A stretch of DNA of 64,000 nucleotides from Tetrahymena elliotti 4EA (lineage: Eukaryota; Ciliophora; Oligohymenophorea; Hymenostomatida; Tetrahymenidae), in the NCBI GenBank assembly GCA_000231825.2, contig JH720329.1:363118-427117 (forward strand), written 5' to 3'. The notes beneath the pieces are model-generated. The model was not told the DNA's origin. It made no database searches and was given only the letters and a program-made list of their open reading frames with translations. The position numbers and the translations under genes were made by a program. Position 1 is the stretch's first letter. Each line of letters opens with the position of its first letter. Below are positions 37,114 to 49,772 of this stretch, in pieces.

Positions 37114-40100
37114 ATGAGTAGCCATAGCATTTAGAATACTTTATCAGATAATATTGAGTTCCACAACAAATCTTTGCAAGGTAAGATTTTTTGTGAAAGT
37201 TTTTTAGACTGCTTAAAAGGAGATGAGGATTTTACTAATATTTCTTATCCCTGGAATAATAACACAGAAAAAGATGAAGGAAGATAAAAATCATTAGAAA
37301 TTTTTCAATAATAAAATTAACCTTTGCAATTTGATATAAATGTAAAATAATTTTTATTGATTACGATTGATGAGTAAAATAATCATCTTTTTTAAGTAAT
37401 AAAAGGGCTAAGTAGAAATATAGGAATTTTATGGCAATTCTTAAAGCTACTCAGATTCTAATTCCTAAAATTTTACCATTTAGGAATAAAATAATTTTAA
37501 TAATAGTAATAATCAATAATTAGATTAAAAATAGTTAAGTAATTTAAAATCATAAAAGACAAATACTATGTATTTATAAAGTGATAAAAATAAGCTCAAA
37601 GTAGAACTAAGCTACACTAGCAAAAGAAAGGAAAAACCTTCTATTTAATAAGAAAGTAACTAAGGATCTATCTTGAGATCTAACCTTGAAGTAAGCAATC
37701 TTGATGCATCATTATGCAAATCATAATAATCACAAATAAGGGAAGCTCAATAGTCTTTTGGAAAACAGACTGAAGCAAATTTTGAGAGAGCTGCTCAAAT
37801 TATTAAGAATATTTTAGGTAAATCAATGAATAGAGTTTAGAGGATAAATAAACATGTTAAAACATTCATTTAAATGCTAAAAGACAGAAAAAAAAATAGA
37901 TCAATAGGGAATTTGTAAGAAACTGAATATAGAATAATAAATGATTCAGCATATTCTCATTAAGCTAGAAATAGAACAATTTAAGTTAACAGACATATAT
38001 ATAAATTATATCGCTTAGCTAAAATGAGAATACCTATTCCTCTGTTTATGCCAACAAACACTTTCAGAGTTTACTGGGATATCTTACAAACAATCTACAT
38101 TTGCTTATTTATTTACATTTATTCTATTTTAATTTTCTTTGCTATGCAAAACTAAGACACATTATTTATATAACAATACTACAAATATACATTTATTTTC
38201 TTTCTTATTGATACAGTAGTTACTTTAAACACAGCTTATTTTAAAAAAGATGTTATTATTACTAATCGTAAACAAATAGCTTGGAAGTATTTTTCCTCAA
38301 AAGTTTTTATCGGAGATGCTATATCATTGATAACTATGGGATCTAAGCTGATGCTAACAAACTCTTAACTTGTTTATAATCCTAATAATAGCTTTCGAAC
38401 ATTTGCAATAAATTTATTAGTGTTTTTTAAATTGAAGTGTGTAAATTAAAAGAAAAAGAGATTTAGTTATGCATTTACACTAGGAGATAATTAAAAACAT
38501 GTAATGAAATTGTTTAACTAACTCCTGAGTGTTGTGTTTGTAGCTCATTTGGGTAATTAATTAATTTTTTTATTTAATTTGATCAAAATACAATTTTTTA
38601 GATGTTTTTCTATTTAACATATTCACATCAATTTATGACCCAGCTTTTTTTATTTTTTTGCTTCTTATCTGCTTTTCTTCAATCAGAAATAAACAAATAA
38701 TTAATTTTTCTCAAAAATAATATAAGTTTCGTTGGCTTGGTATACATTAGCTCAATATGAAATTTAAAATGAATATACAATCACATGGTTAAGCAAATAT
38801 AATTTAAACGAGCTATCCTATATTTAGCAATATATTTATTCTATGTATTGGTCTGTTACAACTATGACTACAGGTAAATTAATTAGTTATTTGAAAATTA
38901 AAAAATAATATTTTTCATTAGTTGGGTATGGAGATATATCTGCAAGCAACTATGTCGAAGCACTTTTTATTACATTATCTATGATATTATTTAGCTGCGT
39001 GTTTGCTTATTCAATCAATAATATAGGATTTATATTATAAGAAATAGAAAAATCTTCCAAAGAATTGAATGATAGTATCATTATTATATAAAGGTAATTA
39101 ATTAGTATTAATTTCTAATTTAAAAGTTTTGCAAAAAATAAGATGTTTATGTGAAGTTGTTGATTTTATTTTTCATTTACAACTCTATTTATTAATACCT
39201 ATTTAATTAATATTAAAGATATTTGAAGAGGAAAAATGTTAATCCTTCTTTGTAATGTAGAGTAAGGCATTATCTCAGCTTTTTGGCTAAAGAATAAAAG
39301 GATAGAAATCAAAATGCGGAAAACTAAATTCTAGAAATACTGTCAAATAAATTAAGAAGCGAAATAGTTGTTGAGATTAACTCAAGAATATTGAAAAATA
39401 ACTCTATCTTTAGTGCAAATTTTTCTTCTTCGACACTGAGAAAATTAGTATTTTAAATGGAAGAAGTTGTAATTTCTCCAAACGAAATAATATTTGAGGA
39501 AGGTGATTATGATGATTAATCGATTTACTTTGTAGAGAGCGGTTAAATAGAAATTTACTCATCTTCTTCATCAAATCAAATTTTAGATAACTTAAATCCA
39601 AAATAAAACACTCATTCTTTAAAAATCTTATCAAAAGATAATATTTTTGGTGAGATTTCATTTTTTTCTGGATTATCAAGAAAGGCGAGTGCAAGAAGTA
39701 TAAATTTATCAACATTATACAAAATAAGTAGGAATAATTTTATCAGTCTCATATAAGAAAACTAAGAAGATTTCGAAAGGTTTAAAATGATGGAAGAATA
39801 AATTAAATTCTTGCAAGATAATTCAATTATATATTTAGAGTGTTATGCCTGTAAGAGAATTGGTCATACAGTTAAAAATTGCCCTTAAATTCATTAAGTT
39901 CAAGATCAATAATTTATTATTTTGAAAGAGAACTTTAGTTTGTTTTAAGAAAGATAAAGAAGGGTAAAAAGAAGAGCTTAATATAGTAAATATAATGCAA
40001 GGTTTATTATTAATTTATTTTGTTTTTTTTTTATCAGTATTTATATTTAAGCTCATAATTCACATTTTTATTTTTTGTAATAGAACCAACATTGATAACA

Positions 40101-41842
40101 ATAATTAAATTTGTCAAATTCTAAAAGAAAATATAAGATACTTAAATACTTAAATTTAGATTCTTTTTAATACAGATGAAGATGTTTTTTTCAGCTCGCA
40201 CTCTTCTGAAGAAGATGGTTAATAGGGTGATTTTTTAACAACATGTAACTAAACTTCATATACTTCTTTAAAAGGAGATAGTTCTAATAAATCTTTGAAT
40301 GATAAATAAATGATAAAAAGTGAAAGAAGTTTTAATTCTATAACAAAAGATCAGTAAGCAGCTAATAATAGCTTGTAAATAATAAAATCTTAAATATAAA
40401 TTGGGAATTAATCTAGTAATATAAAAAACCAGTAAGGGAGTTTAAAAGATAATAATAATAATAAAATTATTGAAAACCTTGAAAATTTATTGGTCAGTGA
40501 AAAATAAAATAGCGATATTAATAACCTGATAAATACAAATATAAGAACTATTCGTGCAAATAAATATTCTAATTAGTTTGAAGAAGATCAATCTCATTAA
40601 GCTATGAATTAAAATGATTTATAAACCAAAGAAATCTAAGAGAAGCATGAATTAACTGAGGCTGATATTAAAGATAATGGTAATGGTTATCATAGCTAAC
40701 AACGCCTAGATAATTAGAGTTAAAACAAACTTTATAATTCCAAAGTCTAAGGTTTATTACTTTCAAGTTGTACCAATAAAGATTTATCACACAAAAACTA
40801 ATAAGAAATTAATGAAGAAAAATTGAAACCAAGATCAAATAGACTCACACTTAAATATAATTCAAATAATTAAGATGATTTTTATAGTAGTGAAAAAAAT
40901 GATGAAAGTGATGAAGATTTACTTAAGTTAAATTAAGGATCATCTACTGTTATTAAAAAATCCAATTCAAAAATAAAATTTTAGCAGTCATAGAATGAAT
41001 TTAGACCTTCTTTAGATTATTCATCTTATAGTGGTATATATGGAGCTTGTATAGCTCAAAGTTTGGCATTAATTAATGCTTAAAGCTAAATAAATAAATT
41101 TGAAAATGCAGTGAATAAATTAGATGAAAAGATTTAAAATATTTAGTATGAAAGGTCATTTTAAAATATAGAGAGGAATAGTATTTTATGCAATTATAAG
41201 AGAAACACTTCCTCAATTTTATAAAGCTAGTCTAAAAAGTAAATAGAAACCTATGATTCAATAATTAGTTAGCATTTTAAAAAAGATTAAAATCTAATTA
41301 AAAATTCATTTGAAAAAACTCATACTAAAAGGCTATCAAACAAAAATAAAAAAAGTATCTAAGTGATGAAGTAAAATTCATAGGTTAATATATTATCTGA
41401 ATCACAATATATCCTATAAAAATTTTGCAAGATGATCAGCAATCAAGCAGAAGATTATTTTAAATTTAATCGTGAATAATCTGATATTCATAGATTTGAT
41501 TTTGCAAATAACTTTATGATAGATCATTTTGATTTAATGAAGAACTTTAATAAATTCTTTCCTCACAACAACTTTATCAATTTGATTAATTAAAAATTAA
41601 CTAGTTTGACTAAAGTTAAAAAGAAAAATAATCCAACTAAATCTACTAAATAAAAGAGAATAAATATTTTCTTCAATCCATAGTCATCTAGAAAATCAAT
41701 ATTCTGCCATTTAATACTACAGAAATAATTATTTTCTGAAGTAGATTTTGACAAATACAAGCCTACTTTCTTATCATATGGTGTTTAATAAAAGACAGAT
41801 ACCATTTTTCCTAAATTTCATTCTGATTATCCTTAAAAGTGA
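37114..41842 (+). CDS. channel E: six-TM GYG channel with CNBD and CCHC zinc knuckle (1414 aa)
   Basis: Exons are 37114-37341, 37397-38552, 38727-38873, 38922-39093, 39219-40001 and 40084-41842 (1415 codons). The first intron is 55 nt, not a multiple of three, so it must be removed; this establishes the intron position used for C, D and G. The N-terminal box is HNKSLQGKIFCESFLDCLKG. The S1-S6 region is nearly identical to D, with VGYGDISASN at the pore. The CNBD cassette is FGEISFFSGLSRKASARS. The zinc knuckle CYACKRIGHTVKNC starts at residue 776. The tail is Q/N/S-rich with FDLMKNFNKFFPHNN and LSYGV before DTIFPKFHS. Its role is as for D. Exons of 147, 172 and 783 nt are the same length as in C, D, F and G. 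Confidence 0.92.
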
Positions 41843-43582
41843 ATCAACATAAAGTTCAAATTTATCAATAATTTTTTTTGAAAGAATTTTTATTTATGAT
41901 AACTTTTGTTAAATATTTATTATTTTTAAGTCAGTCTAGTTTGTTCATAATTTTTTATTTAAATAAAATTATCCATTTGAAAAATTTAAATTTATTTATT
42001 AAGTAAAATTACATTTTCTTTCAAAATTCATCTCGAAATTTATTTTGATAAAACAAATGTTATTTTTTCTATAAAAAAGAATCAAAATAAAAAAAATGTA
42101 TTCTTCCAATATTTTCAAAATTCTCGTTTTTTAAATTTAAGAATCATATTTTAATTTATTTTTGATTTTTTTTTCTAAATTAAATCAACTTTCATGATTG
42201 AATATTATTGATAATTTCATTTATTATCAACACTCAAATCATAATTAACTATCAGATTCAGTTTATTCAATAAATAAAAAAATATTTTTTAAATTAATTA
42301 AAAAATTATTTTTCCTTAGATTTAACTTTTTAACAAATTTAAATATAATATAAAAACCAAATAATACCTATATGCTTAAGAAAAAAATAAAAAATATACT
42401 AGTGACCCATCAAATAGAAGGAAAATTGATATTTTGAAATGATAAAATTTAGAAAGAAAATCTTTACTTTAAGTTAAGCAAAAAATAATAGTAAATTGAA
42501 TATTCAATATTTTATCTATGTCACAATGCTATGAAAATTACTATTAAAAAATTAATATTTACATTTAGTAAAATCTTATTTTATCATTGAATATTATTTG
42601 TCATATTTTGAATGAAAAGAAAAGTATAAAATTCATACTTGTTTTATTTTATTTATATTTCAAATAAGATAAAAATTTACAAATAATAATTTGTAAAAAA
42701 TATTTTCTTTTTTTAATTTTTCTAATTTTAGAGAAACAAATTTCAAGAAAAAAACAAATTTAAAAATAATTTGATTTTTTAACTAATTTAACTTTCTTTC
42801 TTTTATTTCTAGAAAGCCTTTTAGAGTTATATTCTACTCAACCAAGTTTTTTTTACTTTAAATTAATTATTTACTAGATTTATAATGTAGACATTAAATG
42901 CATTCAATTAATTAAAAAACCTCTTGCTTATAATTATTAAATTGTAAAGTATTTTATTTTTTTAAACCTATTTTCAGTTAAAGTTTATTTTGGAGAAAAT
43001 TTTGCAGTATATTTGCAAATGTTAGAGAAATTAAATAAGTAATTTATTTTAAATTATTAAATTTCTTATAAAATTTATGGTATTCACTGAATTCTGTATT
43101 TTTTTGAAAGGGGAAAATTTTTAAAAATAAATTTATTTCTTTTTTTTTTGATAGATTTATACGAAATAAGTTTAATTTTTACAAATAAAAACAATGATCA
43201 GAAGTAACTATTGTTAGTTAGATTTTCTTTTTTACTTTTCCTTTTTTAGCTTAAAAAAAAGGTGTAGTGGAAATAAATGTTTCAGTATATAGGAGCAATT
43301 TTAAAAAAAAGTAGAGAAAAGAAAAATTAAGGCAGACTCAAAGCAATAAAAATGCTATTTAATTATTTAGTAATAATACTTATAAATTTATTTGGTTATT
43401 TGAATTATTATGGGATTGAAATATTGCCAATAACTTTTTTAGTTTTGAGCATAAGCAATTCGATAAAATATTAAAAGGAATTTTTTCATTTTTTAATTAA
43501 TTATAGTTGAATAATAAAAAAGAAGAAACCAAAAGGAGTTCTAAACAAATTCATTAAGATTGTTACTAAAAAATAAACAAAT
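41843..43582. other. intergenic E-F, no feature seen
   Basis: 1.7 kb of very A/T-rich sequence with many homopolymer runs. No frame, repeat or RNA candidate stands out. Confidence 0.55.
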
Positions 43583-46500
43583 ATGTCTTAAAATTAAATA
43601 TTTTAAACAAATCTCATAAAAACAGAGTCAGTATTAGAAAACGAAGAATTTTAAAATAAATCTTTACAGGGAAATATTTTTTGTTAAAGCAGAACTCATT
43701 TCTTGAAAGGAGATGAAGATTAAATTCATTTTTCTGTATCTTCAAATGCAAAAGATGCAAAAGAAAAAATATTGGTTTCATAAGAGCAATTCTAAATAAA
43801 TGACTAAAATTTAGATGCATGTGATGATGTAAAAATATTTTTAAATATATATTCATTAACTTTTTTTCATGCAAGAATTAACTAAGCTATAAAGAATCAT
43901 AGTAAAGTTCTATAGATGTGGATCAATTATAAAAAATTTCATGCTAAAGAGAAAGTGCTGGTAGAATTAGCTAAGTAGAATTAAGCTAGATTAGTATAAC
44001 TAAATAAAGTATAAACAATATTTAGATAGACAAAACTTAAGAAAACTTTTAAGTAGAGCTCAGCATAATAGAAAAATCTAGAACCTCTTCTAATAGATAA
44101 TAAGGTGAATCAAAGTACTTTTAAGAGAAGGATGTCAATAAAACAAATCAATAACCATTAATATCAGACATAATTTAATTTAGAGGTGCTTAGCAAAATA
44201 AGAGGAGACAAAGTATTGAAAACTATGAAAAAGCAAGCTAGATTATTAATAAAGCATTAGGCAAGTCTTTGAATAGAGTTCAAAGAATTAATAAGCTTGT
44301 TAAAAATTTTATTTACATGCTAAAAATCAGAAAAAATAATAGATCAGTTATGAATTTATAAGAAAATGAATACAAACTTATTAATGATTTAGCTTATTTT
44401 TTTCATCCTAAACCTAATAATTTTATAGTAAATTATTATTTTTATAAATTAATTAATCTTTCTAAAATTGGCATTTAAGTGCCTCAAGTTTTTATGCCAA
44501 CAAACACTTTCAGAGTATACTGGGATATCTTACAAACTATCTACACCTATTTATTTATATTTATTTACTCTATTTTAATTTTCTTTGCAATGAAGGAATA
44601 GGATTCTTTTTTTGTAAAGTAATACTATAAATTTACATTCATCGTTTTTTTGGTAGATGTTTTGATAACTCTTAATACCGCTTTCTTTAAATAAGATGTT
44701 GTTATAACTAATCGGAAAAAAATAGCTTGGAAATATGTGACTTCCAGCATTTTTATAACTGATGCTATTTGTTTGATAACTATGGGATCTAAGCTGATCT
44801 CAATGAACTCTAATCTAGTTTACAACCCTGATCATAGTTTGTAAAGTATTGCTATTAATTCTTTAGTTTTTTTGAAATTAAAATGCCTCAGTTAAAAGAA
44901 AAAGCGATTTAGCTAAGCATTTATATTAAATGATAATTAAAAACATATTATGAAACTGCTTAATCAACTTTTCAGTGTAATCTTTGTGGCTCATTTTGGT
45001 AATTAATTTTTAATAATTTTAATTTCTTCAGTAAAATGTGGCTTGAGGACAAAGACTTTTGTTTTATATCTTTCTTTCTTTTTATCTCTTTGTTTAAACA
45101 ACTGGCTACTTTATTATTGAAATTTATCATATTATATTACTTAATTTCAATATAAAAACAGTAAGTTTAGCATGGAATATTTTGGGAAAGTATGAAAATT
45201 AAAATGGGTATTCATCTTCTTGGATTAAAAAATATAACTTTGATGAATTGACCTACTTATAGCTATACATTTATTGCATGTATTGGTCTGTTACTACTAT
45301 GACAACAGGTATCTATTTTCAGAATTATAGTTATTTTTATTTATGCTTTATTATTTTTATTAGTTGGTTACGGAGATATATCTGCAAGTAATTATGTAGA
45401 AGCGCTATTTATATCTATATCTATGATCTTATTTAGTTGCGTATTTGCTTATTCAATTAATAATATTGGATTTATTCTTTAGGAAATAGAAAAATCTTCA
45501 AAAGAACTTAATGATAGTATCATTGTTATATAAAGGTAAATAATAAATATAAAATTATTTCAAAAAATAATTCATGGTGATTTAACCCAATTTCATTTTT
45601 TTAACAATATTGATTTTGAAAAGATTAGTTCTTTAGTTTTCTTTTAAAAGATATTTATTGAAAAAATTTATATTGAATTTATTTAATCTCTAAAATAGTG
45701 ATCATACATTTAGTTAAAGTATTTAAGATTCATTATTAATTGAATTCATGGAAAGAAATTAATATTTTCTGATATTTTTAATTTCAGAATAAATTTAAAA
45801 AATATTCTTAATTATCAATTAAATTTAAATAATAGGTATTTGAAAAGAAAGAACGTGAATTCTTCTTTAAAAAGCAGAGTTAGGCATTATCTTTGCTTTT
45901 TAGCTAAAGAATAAAAAGATAGAGATACATAATCTGAATAACAAATTTTATAAATTTTATCAAACAAACTGAGAAGTGAAATAGTTATAGAAGTAAACTC
46001 AAGAATACTTAAAAATAATTCTATTTTTACTGCTAATTTCTCTTCTCAAACCTTAAGAAAATTAATATTCTTAATGGAAGAGGTTATAGTTTCACCTAAT
46101 GAAATTATATTTGAACAAGGAGATAGTGAAGACTAATCAATATATTTTATAGAGAGTGGCCAAATAGAAATTTATCAATCAGTTCCTTAAAGTTTAGTCT
46201 CAACCAACTAAAATGTAAAACCAAATACTCATTCAATAAAAATAATATCAAAGGATAGCATTTTTGGTGAGTTATCTTTCTTTTCTGGAGTGGCTAGAAA
46301 TTCTTATGCAAGAAGCTTGAATTTATCAACCCTTTACAAGATAGATAGGAATAAGTTTATTAGTTTGGTGAAAGAAAATCAGGAAGATTTTGAGAGATTT
46401 AAAATGATGTAAGAGTAAATTAAAGTCTTGTAAGATATTTCATTCTTATTTTTAGAGTGCTTTATCTGTAAAAATTAAGGTCATATAGCAAAAGATTGTC

Positions 46501-48390
46501 CATTAGTTCATTAAAAATTTGATTCATAATTTATCACACTAAAGCATAACTTTAGCTTATTTTAAGAGAGAAATATGAAAATCTAAAGAAAATAGTTTAA
46601 ACTTAAATTTAATTCTAGGTAAATTATATTGAGCTTTTACATCTTAAAAATTCAGCTTATTGAAATATTCTTTATTTTATTATCAAATAGAATGAACATT
46701 AATAAGAATATTAACATTTGCAATCTTTTGAAACAAAACATCCGATATTTTAATTCTAAAACAGATATTTTATTTTAGTCTGATTATGAAATAGACAGCG
46801 AATAATAGGAAACTGATAATTTGTATAAGAAAGAATAAAAAACATCAAGCAATTGCTCTTCATAATCATCTTAGAAAGAAGGAAGTTCTTCAAAATCAAT
46901 AAGTGAGAAATTCATCTTTAAAAGTGATAGAAGTATAAATTCGGTGCAAAAAGAATAATAGGCTAGCAATAATTTAAAGATAGTTAAATCGTAAATCTTT
47001 ATAGGTAAACAACCTAACTTGACCAGAAACCAAAGAGATTTAGATAACTAAGAAAATTTACTTCATTCTGAGAAACAAAATAGTAAAAAATAAACATAAT
47101 TTTTTTATTAATTTATTTAAAAATAAAATTTTTTTAGAAACAGAGGAGAACATTTATATAAATATAAATTAAAGTGAATGTTATTAAAAAGAGTAACTTT
47201 TAGATAGATAAGAAAACCAACTTGAGGTCTAAGAAGATAATACTTAAAATAATGATTTATCTGACATTTAAAATAACACTAATTAGGGTTAGTATTCAAG
47301 AACTTAAAATACGTCAAAGCTCTCTAATTCAAATATAAAAGACTCCTCTTCTCATATTAGTGTGTAAGAATAAAATGAGGAAAAATAAAAAAATTATCAG
47401 AAAAAACCAACTATTAAATTGAATAATAAAAACTAAGAAGACTATATCTCTTGCAATTCAAATGAAGATGATAATATAAATCTAAATCATAGTTTTGTGT
47501 CAAGTAAAACTTTTAAAAACTCAAAAACAGCTAAAAGCTTTAAAAATAAAGAATTTGAAAAACCTCAATTCGAAAAAATATTGAGTAAAGAAATTTTCAA
47601 TTCTTATATTGCTTAAAGTTTTGCATTGATACATACATAAAACTAATTAAATAAATTTGAGAATTCTATGAGTAAACTAGAATCACAAATATAATCTATT
47701 TCTTCTCAAAAGGTTAATTTAAATTAAGAAAGAAACATGTAATAGTATATTAAATCAAAGAACCCTTCCAGAATGTTTTCTACTCTTTCAAGGAAGTAGA
47801 ATGGTAGCCAAGAATTGAGGTTAAGCGATATATTAAAATATGATTTTGATTAAAATTCTAAGGGTGAAGATTCATATAAATTTTAGAAAGAATAAAAGTA
47901 AACTCATAAAAGCATAGATGTTTATGATTCAAACTCATAAAATTAAATAGATTCTTCAAATTCTCTCAAGATGCTTCAAAAAATTTGTAAAATACTCTCT
48001 TAGAAAGGCACTAATATCTTCAATTTTGCAGGGTAATAACAAGATGAAGAAAAAATAGTAGATAATTTAATAAGTGATCATTTTGATATGATTTAAAGCT
48101 ATAAAAAATTTTTCCCTCATAATAATTTTTAAAATGTCATTGAATAGACTAATAATTTTAGTTTGTTTAAACGCAAAAAAACTAGTAACTCCACAAAGAG
48201 TATTAAAAGTAGAAGAAAAAATAACATATTTATTAAACAAAATTCGATAAGGAAGTCGCTTTTTTTCAACCAAGTCTAACAAATCTAAAATTATTCATAA
48301 ACTGAATACAAGAAATTTAGACCTTCGTTTTTGTCTTATGGAGTATCATAAAAAAATGATACAAATTTCCCTAAATTTTATGTATTTTGA
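43583..48390 (+). CDS. channel F: six-TM GYG channel with altered CNBD cassette and consensus CCHC zinc knuckle (1371 aa)
   Basis: Exons are 43583-43828, 43876-44998, 45162-45308, 45364-45535, 45836-46618, 46691-47082 and 47138-48390 (1372 codons). The first intron is 47 nt. The start MSQNQIFQTNL leads to the N-terminal box NKSLQGNIFCQSRTHFLKGD. S1 is VYWDILQTIYTYLFIFIYS; the pore is TTMTTVGYGDISASN (V506). The CNBD has EQGDSEDQSIYFIESGQIEI but its cassette reads FGELSFFSGVARNSYARS, with N-S-Y where R-x-A-S is usual. The zinc knuckle CFICKNQGHIAKDC begins at 771 and fits the CX2CX3GHX4C consensus exactly. The tail carries FDMIQSYKKFFPHNN and LSYGVS. An extra intron in the tail (47083-47137), shared with G, separates this pair from C-D-E. 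Likely K+ channel; ligand binding may be weakened or changed. Confidence 0.92.
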
Positions 48391-49772
48391 TTTATTTTAT
48401 ATTTTGTTTTATTCTACATTTTGCTTTATATTAAAAATAAAAATTTGTGGAATAAAAATATTTTAATGCATTTTACTAATATAAAAAAGCAGGGTATTAG
48501 TTTTATTTGTGAAGAAATACTTTGTATTAAAAAGATAATTTAATTAACAAAAATCTACCTTATGACCTGAGATTTTCAAGAATTATTTATAAATACAGTA
48601 AAGAAAAACAATTACAAAAAATAATATAAATAATAAATTATAAGAAAAACTTTATTAATATTAATTAATTCTTTGGTTTTCTTTTGATTTAAGTTTCATT
48701 AATCAGAAAAAACTTATTGACGGACCTTTTACTTACAGTAGAAATTCTAAATCTAGATATTAATTGCAAAAAGATTAGATCATAATAGGGTTTACTATTA
48801 TTTAATTCAATAAAATTAACTCCTCTTCTAACAATTTGTTAATTTTTCCATCCTTCTCAAATAAATTATTAACTTCCTCTGAAATCAAATTAGTGAATAC
48901 AATTAAATTTGATTATAATTGAGGAAAATAAAACTGATTAAAAATTTATATTTATTTTTATCAGTTCTCATGTAGTAAATGAATTTAGGGTTTATATTAA
49001 TATCTTCAGATAATTTTTTTTCAATTTTTAAATGACTTAATAGATTTTTTTTTTCACAATATTCCAAGAGTCAAAAAGCAATTGACAAAAAATATTAAAA
49101 TTTAAATACTGTAATTAAATTAAAACTTTCAAGTCACTGATCAATGACCTATATCATTCAATAAAAAAATATTTTTTAGTCAATAATTTAAAATCTTCTT
49201 ATTTTAGCTGTTTAATCTTTGCAATACATAAAATGAGATTAATTTTTTTAGGAGTTCAATTATTACAATGCAAAATTTATGATAATACTTGATTTGGTAA
49301 ATTTATTAAATTAAATTTCAAATTAGCTAAATATTTTTAACAATTTTCTAAAATTAAATTTTTATTATAATTTGGTTAATTTCTAGAGAAAAAATAGAAG
49401 AAACTAAGATTAGTTAACAAAAGTAAATTTCTTAATAATAAAAAGAAAGGTAGAAGTAAATGTTTAATTTATAATCAATTAGTCAAAAAATTAGAGACAA
49501 GAAGAAGTAGATTATTAAGAATAAACATTTAAGTTTATAACATTTAGTACTAATATTATAGTTCATTTGTTTCTTATTATTTAAAGAGTATTAAAATGGA
49601 AGCAATAGTAAGGTTTTTAAAATACCTTTATTTTTTAAGAGAAAAATTAGCAATATTAGTTTTTTTTGATAAATAGAAAATAATAAAAGAAAAAAAAACA
49701 AAAAATACTCCAAATTAAAAATAAGATTAGATTATTGTAATTTAAAATAAGACCATATAAACAATTCTTGAA
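48391..49772. other. intergenic F-G, no feature seen
   Basis: About 1.4 kb of A/T-rich spacer. I see no gene, RNA or long repeat in it. Confidence 0.55.

Noticed and set aside
37342..37396. Apparent frameshift near the start of channel E
   Set aside because: A 55-nt intron explains it, and the same position holds an intron in F (47 nt), so the gene is intact.
39410..39715. Minus-strand reading frame of about 100 codons inside channel E
   Set aside because: It is the shadow of the CNBD exon, whose plus-strand frame is conserved in all seven paralogues.
36378..43342. Shared motif CAGACTCAAA upstream of channels E (36378) and F (43333)
   Set aside because: It is ten bases long, at different distances from the starts and absent from the other paralogues.
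48067..48282. Minus-strand 71-codon frame near the end of channel F
   Set aside because: It lies opposite the conserved FFPHNN box and has no independent support.
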